Source of the DNA: Eubacterium sp.
Lineage (GTDB): Bacteria > Bacillota_A > Clostridia > Peptostreptococcales > Anaerovoracaceae
Length of the DNA: 7,759 bases
NCBI GenBank assembly: GCA_021769545.1
Contig: JAETSS010000058.1
Coordinates: 1-7,759, forward strand
Direction: 5' to 3'
Of this stretch, positions 1 through 6,450 are shown one piece after another. The translations under genes and the position numbers were made by a program. The stretch's first letter is position 1, and the number at the start of each line of letters is the position of its first letter. The notes below the pieces were generated by a model that made no database searches, had not been told where the DNA came from, and worked only from the letters and a program-made list of their open reading frames with translations.

Positions 1-291
1 AGATTCTTAAGTGACAGGCTGGATGAAGAGGATCTCATCGAACAGAACTACTATCTGGAGGTGTCTTCGCCGGGAATGGACAGACCGCTTCTGAGACGTG
101 AGCATTATGAACGGTATGCAGGCAGTGAAGTGGAAATAAGGCTTTACAAAGGTAAGGACGGTACAAAGAACATACGGGGTGTACTCAAGGGAATATCCGA
201 AGAGACCGTAACGGTCATAGATCACAGTAACAAAGAATGGGAGCTGCAGTTATCGGAGATCGCTAAAGCGAAGCTGGCAGTTGTCTTCTGA
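1..291 (+). CDS. rimP: Ribosome maturation factor RimP (3' part, cut by window edge)
   Basis: RimP is a cytoplasmic protein that binds the 30S subunit during assembly and helps ribosomal proteins load onto 16S rRNA. The reading frame is open from the first base, so the gene begins before the window; the GTG at 61 is an internal Val, not a start. The visible 96 residues begin in the end of the N-terminal domain (LDEEDLIEQNYYLE) and contain the family hallmark LEVSSPGMDRPL at about residues 19-30. The rest (RLYKGKDGTKNIRGVLKGI onward) is the C-terminal SH3/Sm-like barrel and ends normally with TGA at 289-291. RimP proteins are usually about 150 residues, so roughly one third is missing. Position directly before nusA is the standard one for rimP and supports the call. 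Confidence 0.95.
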   Translation, partial: RFLSDRLDEEDLIEQNYYLEVSSPGMDRPLLRREHYERYAGSEVEIRLYKGKDGTKNIRGVLKGISEETVTVIDHSNKEWELQLSEIAKAKLAVVF

Positions 292-318
292 TGATGGAGA
301 AAATATCAATAAAGTCTA

Positions 319-340
319 CCGCCCGAAAGGAAAGCGGCGG
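319..340 (+). promoter_or_regulatory. Weak RNA hairpin in the rimP-nusA gap
   Basis: CCGCC at 319-323 can pair with GGCGG at 336-340 around a 12-nt purine-rich loop. A short T run (347-350) follows six bases later and is broken by G, so this is not a convincing intrinsic terminator. It lies about 18 nt upstream of the nusA Shine-Dalgarno and could affect nusA translation or RNA stability. Only five base pairs support it, so it may be chance. Confidence 0.2.
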
Positions 341-358
341 AGCCGATTTTGTTCTATT

Positions 359-364
359 AGGAGG
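359..364 (+). promoter_or_regulatory. Ribosome binding site of nusA
   Basis: A full AGGAGG sits 11 nt before the nusA ATG at 376, slightly longer than ideal spacing. A second GGAG at 371-374 is only one base from the ATG, too close to act for this start. The strong site separates nusA from the rimP stop 84 nt upstream and indicates independent ribosome loading. Confidence 0.75.
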
Positions 365-375
365 ATATAAGGAGA

Positions 376-1641
376 ATGAATAAAGAGTTTATAAGCGCTA
401 TTGATGATTTAGTTAAGGAAAAAGGCATATCCAAGGACGTTCTTATCGAGGCTATAGAATCGGCCCTTGTTTCGGCATATAAGAAAAACTACGGGACTTC
501 GCAGAATGTCAGAGTCAATATAGACAGGGAAGACGGCGATGTCGATGTACTCATGAGAAGAGATGTGGTTGACGAGGTGGAGGATGAATTCACACAGATA
601 TCACTGGATGAAGCACTCGAGATAGATCCGAGATATGAAGTAGGCGATGTGGTTGAATATCAGGTAACGCCGAAGGATTTCGGAAGAATAGCGGCACAGA
701 CCGCCAAGCAGGTAGTGGTACAGAGGATCAGAGAAGCCGAAAGAGGCATGATCTTCGATAATTATATAAACAGACAGGGCGATCTTATCACAGGTGTGGT
801 ACAGAGGATCAGCAATGATACCATATTCGTCAATATGGGAAATACAGAAGGGATCCTGGTAGCAGGCGAGCGAGCCTCAGGAGAGCGATACAGAGTCAAT
901 GACAGGATAAAGGCATATATCATGGATGTCCGCAAGAGCACAAAGGGCCCTCAGATATTCCTTTCCAGAACACATCCGGGATTCGTGGAAAGGCTCTTTG
1001 AGCTGGAGGTTCCGGAGATCGAGGACGGAACGGTAGTCATCAAGAGCATCGCAAGAGAAGCCGGCTCGAGAACCAAGATCGCCGTATATACGGACGACGA
1101 GAATGTGGATCCTGTAGGCGCATGCGTGGGAACCGGCGGCAGCAGAGTCAAGAACATCGTAGATGAGCTGTTCGGTGAAAAGATAGATATAACCACATGG
1201 AGCGATGATCCTAAGCTTTTGATAAATAACGTACTCAGTCCGGCCAAGGTAGAGGAAGTCATCATAGGCGACGATGAAAAATCAGCCACAGTAGTGGTGC
1301 CGGATTACCAGCTTTCTCTCGCCATAGGCAAGGAAGGACAGAACGTGAGACTTGCCGCCAAGCTGTGCGGATGGAAGATAGATATCAAGAGTCACACCCA
1401 GTATTTCGGAGAAAATGAATACGAGGATGACGACGAATATGAAGAAGATTACGATGACGGAGCTTTCGACGATATCGAGATAGTCGATGAAGATGATGAT
1501 ATTGATGATCTTGAGGAAGAAGCCGAATTCGACGAAGATGAGTCCGAGGATGAAGCTGAGTATGATGAGCCCCAATCCGACGACGAATCCGAAGAAATCA
1601 TAGAACTTGATGAAGACAGGGGCGATACGGTTGAAGAATAA
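376..1641 (+). CDS. nusA: Transcription termination/antitermination factor NusA
   Basis: NusA binds RNA polymerase near the RNA exit channel and nascent RNA, and modulates pausing, termination and antitermination. The 421-residue protein shows the N-terminal polymerase-binding domain (about 1-130, with the conserved VVVQRIREAERG at 113-124), an S1 domain (about 134-200, GVVQRISNDTIFVNMG), KH1 with the GxxG loop GTGG at 252-255 followed by GEKIDI, and KH2 with GKEG at 318-321 in LAIGKEGQNVRLAAKL. There are no acidic-repeat AR1/AR2 domains as in E. coli. Instead, residues 346-421 form a low-complexity tail in which 48 of 76 residues are Asp or Glu and only one (Arg415) is basic. The core matches Gram-positive NusA (about 350-370 residues); the tail is the extra part. 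The start has AGGAGG 11 nt upstream. The end overlaps the ylxR start, suggesting translational coupling. Confidence 0.98.
   Translation: MNKEFISAIDDLVKEKGISKDVLIEAIESALVSAYKKNYGTSQNVRVNIDREDGDVDVLMRRDVVDEVEDEFTQISLDEALEIDPRYEVGDVVEYQVTPKDFGRIAAQTAKQVVVQRIREAERGMIFDNYINRQGDLITGVVQRISNDTIFVNMGNTEGILVAGERASGERYRVNDRIKAYIMDVRKSTKGPQIFLSRTHPGFVERLFELEVPEIEDGTVVIKSIAREAGSRTKIAVYTDDENVDPVGACVGTGGSRVKNIVDELFGEKIDITTWSDDPKLLINNVLSPAKVEEVIIGDDEKSATVVVPDYQLSLAIGKEGQNVRLAAKLCGWKIDIKSHTQYFGENEYEDDDEYEEDYDDGAFDDIEIVDEDDDIDDLEEEAEFDEDESEDEAEYDEPQSDDESEEIIELDEDRGDTVEE
1618..1622 (+). promoter_or_regulatory. Shine-Dalgarno-like site supporting a TTG start for ylxR
   Basis: AGGGG lies 8 nt before the TTG at 1631, inside the last codons of nusA. 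The alternative in-frame starts, TTG 1607 and ATG 1610, have no purine-rich match at proper spacing. This, together with the family-typical N-terminus that results (KNKKIPMRRCVGC), favours TTG 1631. The match to AGGAGG is imperfect. Confidence 0.5.
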
Positions 1642-1909
1642 AAAGATCCCCATGAGACGGTGCGTAGGCTGCATGGAATCAAAACACAAGAACAGCCTGA
1701 TAAGGATATCATGCTATGAGGGCGTAGTGAAGGTGGATCCTACGGGAAAGGCCAAGGGCAGAGGCGTCTATATATGTCCCGACAGACAGTGCATGGAAAA
1801 GGCAAGGAAGAAGCGGGCCCTGCAGCGAAGCTTTGAAACGGATATATCCGAGGAAAATATGGAAAATATATTCAGGGAGCTTGAGGAATATGAAAAGAAA
1901 GGTAATTAG
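1631..1909 (+). CDS. ylxR: YlxR family RNA-binding protein (RnpM, RNase P modulator)
   Basis: YlxR is a small basic protein; the B. subtilis member has been renamed RnpM because it binds the RNase P RNA and modulates its activity. With the TTG start at 1631 the protein has 92 residues, typical for the family. Visible hallmarks are RRCVGC at 9-14, the Leu-Ile-Arg strand at 23-25, VDPTGKAKGRGVYICPDRQC at 35-54 with the conserved GRGxYxC core, and a helix starting KARKKRALQRSF at 57-68. Two Cys pairs (C11/C14 and C49/C54) are present and could hold a metal, though this is not certain for the family. Other possible starts in frame are TTG 1607 and ATG 1610 (100 or 99 residues). The gene overlaps the nusA end by about 11 nt and runs 20 nt into ylxQ, so the three are probably translationally coupled. 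Confidence 0.93.
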   Translation: MKNKKIPMRRCVGCMESKHKNSLIRISCYEGVVKVDPTGKAKGRGVYICPDRQCMEKARKKRALQRSFETDISEENMENIFRELEEYEKKGN

Positions 1910-2201
1910 TTACCTGGGCTTTGCCAAGAAGTCGGGAAATCTCGTATCGGGCGTCAATACATGCACCTTTACGATGGCAAAGAAAAAAGCAAAGCTCATA
2001 ATACTGGCAGAGGACATTTCGGAAAACAGCGAGAAGAAGATAATGAAGGAAATAAGAAAGTACGGCGTTGACCATGTCAAATACGGAACGGGAGAAGAAC
2101 TTTCCCATGCCGTGGGGACGACAGGAAGAAGCGTGTTCGCCGTATGCGATGAATATTTTAAAGAAGTTATTTTAGATGAGATAAACGGAGAAGCAGAGTA
2201 A
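1890..2201 (+). CDS. ylxQ: YlxQ, ribosomal protein L7Ae-like RNA-binding protein
   Basis: This is the L7Ae/L30e-fold protein encoded between ylxR and infB in Firmicutes; the family binds kink-turn RNAs, but its cellular role in bacteria is unclear. The protein has 103 residues (the family has about 100). It shows the N-terminal helix YLGFAKKSGNLVSG at 8-21, the strand KLIILAEDISEN ending at about residue 46, typical of L7Ae-like proteins, and a C-terminal half with TGRSVFAVCDEYF. I chose ATG 1890 because the protein then starts right before the conserved helix, and AGGGAG at 1874-1879 lies 10 nt upstream. An upstream in-frame ATG at 1833 would add 19 residues that look like out-of-frame ylxR sequence. 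The start overlaps the ylxR end by 20 nt, implying coupling. Confidence 0.92.
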   Translation: MKRKVISYLGFAKKSGNLVSGVNTCTFTMAKKKAKLIILAEDISENSEKKIMKEIRKYGVDHVKYGTGEELSHAVGTTGRSVFAVCDEYFKEVILDEINGEAE

Positions 2202-2207
2202 AGGAGG
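2202..2207 (+). promoter_or_regulatory. Ribosome binding site that decides the infB start
   Basis: A perfect AGGAGG begins one base after the start of the last base of the ylxQ stop codon region. It is 8 nt from ATG 2216 but only 2 nt from ATG 2210. Spacing therefore favours ATG 2216, which also gives the family-typical N-terminus MKIKELA. Confidence 0.8.
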
Positions 2208-2215
2208 AGATGCGT

Positions 2216-5071
2216 ATGAAAATAAAAGAACTGGCAGCGGAGCTTAGTCTGACCGGAAAAGAAGTTCTTGAAAAAGCCAAGTCCATGGGAATCAAAGTAT
2301 CGAGCATCAGCGATGACATGACGGAGCTGGATACGACTGCCGTACGAAACACTATTATGAAAGGCGGCACCCATACCGAGACTAAGGTAGTGAGAGTAAA
2401 AGCTAAGAAATCCGAAGAAAACGAAAAAAAGGAAGGCGAGCCTAAGGTAACAGTAAAGGCAGCCAAGATCAAACTGCCGGAAGTGAAGAAATCAACGAAG
2501 GCAGCATCAAAGTCCTCCGCTAAGAAAACTTCTGCCAAACCGCCTACAGGAAAACCTATAGTATCAAGAGAAGTCGAGGGAAGGCCAAAGCCTCCGGTAG
2601 GAAAGCCTGTAGTGCCTAAGACTATGCTCGATGAAAGAGAAGCAAAGGAAAAGACGGGAAAACAGACCGATGTCAAGGAAGCCGCAAAGAAGCAGGAAGC
2701 GCCTGCAAAGGCTGCGGATAAGGCAGAGATCAAGACAAAGCCGGAGACGAAGACCGAGGCTAAGCCTGAGGTCAAAAAACCTGAACCGCCGAGAAGGCAG
2801 AGCAGACTCAAGGTCATCAAAAAGGCAGAGGATGTAAGACGTGAAGAGGCGGAAGCTGCGGAAAGACGTGCAGCAGAAAGAAAAGAAGCCGAAAAGCGCG
2901 AGGCTGAGAGAAAAGCCGCACAGAAGCCGGGCGACAGGAGAAGAAATTCCGACAGAAAAATGTCTGATAGAAGATCCGGTGACAGGAGGGGCGGCAAAGC
3001 CTCCGACAGACCTGACAGAAGAAACGACAGAGACAGGAACGACCGTCAGGACAGACCGCAGAGAACATCTGCCAGAAAGAGCGAGGGCGGAGTTGCCGAA
3101 GTCATCACAGGCAAGCTGGGCTCCCACAGAGGCGATAAAAAGAATAACAAGGACAGGAACAAGGAACACGATAAGTTCTCGAAGCTGGAACGCGGCGGAA
3201 GCGGCAAGAGAGGCTTGAAGTCTCAGCCGAAATCCCTTGAAAAGCAGGTAAGGAACAAGAAGAAAAACAAGCCAAAGGCAGCACCTGAACCTGAAGTAGA
3301 GACAGTTGAACTTCCTGTAGGAACAGTGATGATAAATGTACCTATCACAGTTGCAGGATTTGCGGAACAGACGAAGACCACCGTTTCCAAGATCATAATG
3401 ACGCTGATGAAGATGGGCGTTATGGCCAATGTGAACCAGAATCTGGACGAAGATACAGTAGTTCTTCTGGCTGAAGAAATGGGCATCCAGGTTGCAATAG
3501 GCAATGTCAAAGAAGAGATCCATGAAGAAGGTATAGAAGACTTCGAAGACAAGGAAGAGGATCTCAAGCCTAGAGCACCGATCATCACGGTAATGGGTCA
3601 CGTAGACCACGGTAAGACGTCGCTGCTTGACGCTATCAGAAAGACCAACGTCACAGCGCAGGAATCAGGCGGGATCACTCAGCATATAGGTGCTTCCGAA
3701 GTAGAGATAAACGGACAGAAGATAGTATTCCTGGATACTCCCGGACATGAAGCCTTCACGGCAATGAGAGCCAGAGGTGCTCACGCTACCGATATCGCGG
3801 TGCTGGTAGTAGCGGCAGACGACAGCGTAAAGCCGCAGACTATAGAATCCATCAGCCATGCAAAGGCTGCAGGAGTGCCTATAATCGTAGCGATAAACAA
3901 GATGGATAAACCGGGTGCTAATCCTGATGTAGTAAAATCAGACCTTGCCAACAACGGTGTACTGGTGGAAGACTGGGGCGGAGACGTCATCAGCGTACCG
4001 GTATCCGCCAAGACGGGAGAAGGTATCGTGAACCTTCTTGAAATGATACTGCTTCAGGCAGAGGTGCTGGAGCTCAAGGCCAACCCTGACAGACTGGCCC
4101 TCGGTACCGTTCTGGAAGCGCGTCTCGACAAGGCCAAGGGTCCTGTTGCAAGTCTGCTGGTGCTCAACGGTACGCTCAAGGCAGGAAAGAGCATCGTTGC
4201 CGGAACATGTGCAGGAAAGATCAGGCTGATGACAAACCACAAGGGCGAAAAGGTACGCGTAGCGGGACCAGCCACGGCAGTTGAAGTACTGGGTCTGACG
4301 GAAGTTCCTCAGGCAGGAGATGTGTTCCATGCAGTCAAGGATGACAGGACAGCCAGAGAGATCGCAGAAAACAGACAGCTCAAGCTGAGAGAAGAAGTGC
4401 TGGCAAGAAATTCAAGCACTACCCTGGAAGAGCTGTTCAGCCAGATCAAGGAAGGCGAAGTGAAGGAGCTGAACCTCATAATCAAGGGAGATGTACAGGG
4501 CTCCGTGGGAGCTATCGTATCGTCTCTTGAAAAGCTTTCCAATGACGATGTAAGAGTCAAGATCGTCCACACAGGCGTAGGTACGGTAAACGAATCGGAT
4601 ATAATGCTGGCGGGAACATCGGACTCTGTAATAATCGGCTTCAACGTACGACCTAGTGCAGCTGTAAGCGCCATTGCAGAACGTGAAGGCATCCAGATAA
4701 GGACGTACAGAGTCATCTACGATATCATCGACGATGTGGAAAACGCTATGAAGGGTATGCTGGATCCTGAATTTAAAGAAGTGGTTCTGGGAACAGTAGA
4801 AATAAGGAACACCTTCAAGGTGCCGGGAGTAGGTATCGTAGGCGGTGCGTATGTTACCGACGGTAAGGTGGTAAGAAATGAACAGATACGTCTTGTAAGA
4901 GACGGCATAGTGGTACACGAGGGAAGGATCGCATCCCTGAAGAGATTCAAGGATGATGCGAGAGAAGTCGCGCAAGGATATGAATGCGGTATAGGTATCG
5001 AAAACTATAATGACATCAAGGAAGGCGACGTCATCGAGTGCTTCACTATGGAGGAGATAGAGAGAAAATAG
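2216..5071 (+). CDS. infB: Translation initiation factor IF-2
   Basis: IF2 is the GTPase that brings fMet-tRNA to the 30S subunit and promotes 50S joining. The 951-residue protein is long for a Gram-positive IF2 (B. subtilis about 716). Domains in order: a first IF2_N module (about 1-50); a very long, charged, presumably disordered linker (about 52-365) rich in Lys, Glu, Arg and Ala, with a duplicated PPxGKPxV motif (109-116 and 126-133) and an Asp-Arg-rich block (240-280); a second IF2_N module (about 367-440); and the GTPase domain with GHVDHGKT at 461-468, a GGITQHIG switch, DTPGH at 507-511, NKMD at 561-564 and SAK at 597-599. The C-terminal part contains KGDVQGS at 757-763 and the C2 fMet-tRNA-binding domain, with ECGI at 923-926. 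All GTPase motifs are intact. ATG 2210 is a possible start two codons earlier but is too close to the AGGAGG. Confidence 0.98.
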   Translation: MKIKELAAELSLTGKEVLEKAKSMGIKVSSISDDMTELDTTAVRNTIMKGGTHTETKVVRVKAKKSEENEKKEGEPKVTVKAAKIKLPEVKKSTKAASKSSAKKTSAKPPTGKPIVSREVEGRPKPPVGKPVVPKTMLDEREAKEKTGKQTDVKEAAKKQEAPAKAADKAEIKTKPETKTEAKPEVKKPEPPRRQSRLKVIKKAEDVRREEAEAAERRAAERKEAEKREAERKAAQKPGDRRRNSDRKMSDRRSGDRRGGKASDRPDRRNDRDRNDRQDRPQRTSARKSEGGVAEVITGKLGSHRGDKKNNKDRNKEHDKFSKLERGGSGKRGLKSQPKSLEKQVRNKKKNKPKAAPEPEVETVELPVGTVMINVPITVAGFAEQTKTTVSKIIMTLMKMGVMANVNQNLDEDTVVLLAEEMGIQVAIGNVKEEIHEEGIEDFEDKEEDLKPRAPIITVMGHVDHGKTSLLDAIRKTNVTAQESGGITQHIGASEVEINGQKIVFLDTPGHEAFTAMRARGAHATDIAVLVVAADDSVKPQTIESISHAKAAGVPIIVAINKMDKPGANPDVVKSDLANNGVLVEDWGGDVISVPVSAKTGEGIVNLLEMILLQAEVLELKANPDRLALGTVLEARLDKAKGPVASLLVLNGTLKAGKSIVAGTCAGKIRLMTNHKGEKVRVAGPATAVEVLGLTEVPQAGDVFHAVKDDRTAREIAENRQLKLREEVLARNSSTTLEELFSQIKEGEVKELNLIIKGDVQGSVGAIVSSLEKLSNDDVRVKIVHTGVGTVNESDIMLAGTSDSVIIGFNVRPSAAVSAIAEREGIQIRTYRVIYDIIDDVENAMKGMLDPEFKEVVLGTVEIRNTFKVPGVGIVGGAYVTDGKVVRNEQIRLVRDGIVVHEGRIASLKRFKDDAREVAQGYECGIGIENYNDIKEGDVIECFTMEEIERK
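2933..3055 (+). repeat. Asp-Arg low-complexity repeat block inside infB
   Basis: Codons 240-280 of infB contain ten Asp-Arg dipeptides in 41 residues (D240, D246, D251, D256, D264, D267, D271, D273, D276, D279 each followed by Arg). Nine of the ten are encoded by GAY followed by AGA or AGG, giving an irregular GACAGR repeat in the DNA. Spacing is not constant, so it is a degenerate rather than a true tandem repeat. It lies in the disordered linker, and length changes here would be tolerated. Confidence 0.7.
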
Positions 5072-5075
5072 GAGG
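5070..5075 (+). promoter_or_regulatory. Ribosome binding site of rbfA overlapping the infB stop
   Basis: AGGAGG shares its first two bases with the infB TAG stop (5069-5071) and is 5 nt from the rbfA ATG at 5081. A ribosome ending on infB covers this site, so reinitiation or coupling is likely. Confidence 0.75.
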
Positions 5076-5080
5076 CCTAT

Positions 5081-5479
5081 ATGGGCAGAGGATACAGACA
5101 GGGAAGACTTGGTGAAGAGATCAAGAAGATCATAAGCAGCATGCTTTTGACAGAGCTCAAGGATCCGAGGCTGTCTGCCATGATAAGCATCACGGCAGTA
5201 GAGGTGACAAGTGACGGAAGCTATGCCACGGTATATCTTTCCGTCCTTGGGATGGATCCTGCGGCAGAGGATTCGGAAAAGCAGCAGCAGGATGCGCTTG
5301 ACGCTCTGAATAACGCCAAGGGCTTTATCCGAAAGGAGATAGGGCACAGAGTCAAGCTGAGACATGTGCCTGATCTGGTATTCAAGATAGACAAATCTAT
5401 GGAATACGGCAGACACATATCGGAGATAATAGACAAGCTTGATATAAAACACGACGACGAGGAAGAGGAAGAACAGTAA
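5081..5479 (+). CDS. rbfA: 30S ribosome-binding factor RbfA
   Basis: RbfA binds the immature 30S subunit and helps 16S rRNA 5'-end maturation and helix 1 formation; it is important for growth in the cold in E. coli. The 132-residue protein has the family N-terminus GRLGEEIKKIISSML at 8-22, the strand ISITAVEVTSDGSYATVYLS at 35-54, and the KH-like helix with the AxG (AKG, 79-81) that replaces GxxG in RbfA, followed by RHVPDLVFKIDKSMEYG at 94-110. The C-terminus ends in a short acidic run (DDEEEEEQ, 125-132). The start has an AGGAGG 5 nt upstream. It follows infB after 9 nt, the usual position for rbfA. Confidence 0.97.
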   Translation: MGRGYRQGRLGEEIKKIISSMLLTELKDPRLSAMISITAVEVTSDGSYATVYLSVLGMDPAAEDSEKQQQDALDALNNAKGFIRKEIGHRVKLRHVPDLVFKIDKSMEYGRHISEIIDKLDIKHDDEEEEEQ

Positions 5480-5481
5480 TC

Positions 5482-6450
5482 ATGTTAAGCAACATTTCGC
5501 TGAAGGAAATGGGCGAAAAGCTCAGAAGTGCAGACTCCATACTGATATTTCCGCATGTGAACCCCGATGGAGACGCCATCGGATCATGTGTGGCCCTTTG
5601 CAGAGCCATGAGAAGAGAAGGAAGACAGGCATGGGTACTGCTGGATGATGATGTGCCGGCATATCTCAGGTTTATGGATACGGAGTACTGCACGGCAGAT
5701 AAGGACTGTATAACGGAGCCCGATGTATGCATATGCGTCGACTGCAGCGAGAAAAAACGTTTTCCGGAAAGAGCACAGCGGTTCGATTCGGGCAGGATAA
5801 AACTGTGCATAGACCACCATATCACAGCGGGAAGTTTCGGAGACTATTACTATATAGACGGAAATGAAGCGGCGACGGCCCAGATAATATATAAGCTGTT
5901 TACGGCCATGGAGATCGATGTGGACAAGACGCTGGCGGAAGCGCTGTATGTAGGTATATGCACCGACACGGGAAGCTTTCAGCATTCCAATACCACAGCG
6001 GAGACTCATGCTATCGTATCGAAGCTTTTTGAGGCCGGCATAGACCATACAGGCATAACGGTGAACCTTTATCACAATGTAAGCTATAAACGCCTGAAAC
6101 TGGAGATGGATGTACTGGACAGGATGGAGCTGGTAGCCGATGGAAAGGCAGCCGTATCCTACGTCACAGAGGAGATGCTCAAGGCAAGAGATGCTTCCCT
6201 CGATGACAGCGAGGGAGTAGTGGATCTTTTAAGAAATATAGAAGGCGTTGAGCTGGCAGCATTCATCAAGGAAAAGGGTGAAGATGTAAAGGTCAGCATG
6301 CGTGCAAAGTCCTATGGAAACGTAGATGATATTGCCGTAAAATTCGGAGGCGGCGGCCATGCAAAAGCTGCAGGCTGCACTTTGCATATGCCTGTTGAGG
6401 AAGCTGTCGCTGTTATGAAAGCGGAACTTAGCAGGTACTGGGAGAAATAG
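5482..6450 (+). CDS. nrnA: DHH/DHHA1 phosphoesterase, NrnA-like oligoribonuclease/pAp phosphatase
   Basis: NrnA-type enzymes are Mn-dependent hydrolases that degrade 2-5 nt RNA fragments and dephosphorylate 3'-phosphoadenosine 5'-phosphate (pAp). The 322-residue protein fits the family length. The DHH domain shows motif I HVNPDGDAIGS at 25-35 (His25, Asp29, Asp31), motif II VDCSE at 86-90 (Asp87), the DHH triad at 111-113 and TDTGSF at 161-166 (Asp162), so the metal ligands are present. The C-terminal DHHA1 domain contains the substrate-binding GGGGHAKAAGC at 289-299. It is much shorter than RecJ and lacks an OB domain, so RecJ is unlikely; a cyclic-dinucleotide (GdpP/Pde2-like) activity is possible but less likely without membrane segments. 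Start ATG 5482 lies 2 nt after the rbfA stop, with AGGA-like purines upstream inside the rbfA acidic codons. Its place between rbfA and truB is common in Clostridia. Confidence 0.92.
   Translation: MLSNISLKEMGEKLRSADSILIFPHVNPDGDAIGSCVALCRAMRREGRQAWVLLDDDVPAYLRFMDTEYCTADKDCITEPDVCICVDCSEKKRFPERAQRFDSGRIKLCIDHHITAGSFGDYYYIDGNEAATAQIIYKLFTAMEIDVDKTLAEALYVGICTDTGSFQHSNTTAETHAIVSKLFEAGIDHTGITVNLYHNVSYKRLKLEMDVLDRMELVADGKAAVSYVTEEMLKARDASLDDSEGVVDLLRNIEGVELAAFIKEKGEDVKVSMRAKSYGNVDDIAVKFGGGGHAKAAGCTLHMPVEEAVAVMKAELSRYWEK

Noticed and set aside
61..291. A separate 76-residue gene starting at GTG 61.
   Set aside because: The frame is open to the window edge, and the upstream codons continue the RimP domain, so this is an internal valine of rimP.
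281..309. Possible internal promoter for nusA: TTGTCT (281-286), 17-nt spacer, TATCAA (304-309).
   Set aside because: Each box matches consensus at only 4 of 6 positions and lies partly in rimP coding sequence. The spacing is ideal but the match is too weak to call without transcript starts.
715..812. 17-bp direct repeat GTGGTACAGAGGATCAG at 715-731 and 796-812 in nusA.
   Set aside because: Both copies encode VVQRI, which the NusA family conserves at the end of the N-terminal domain and the start of S1. They are 81 nt apart in frame. Identical codon choice explains the repeat.
2167..2997. Long open frames on the - strand opposite infB, nusA and truB.
   Set aside because: They are mirror images of the purine-rich, biased coding strand. 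Their translations are Ser/Leu/Phe-rich with no recognisable domain, and the + strand genes are certain.
2631..3218. Arg/Lys-rich open frames in other + frames inside infB.
   Set aside because: They are out-of-frame readings of the AAG/AGA-rich linker codons, with no ribosome binding site or family match.
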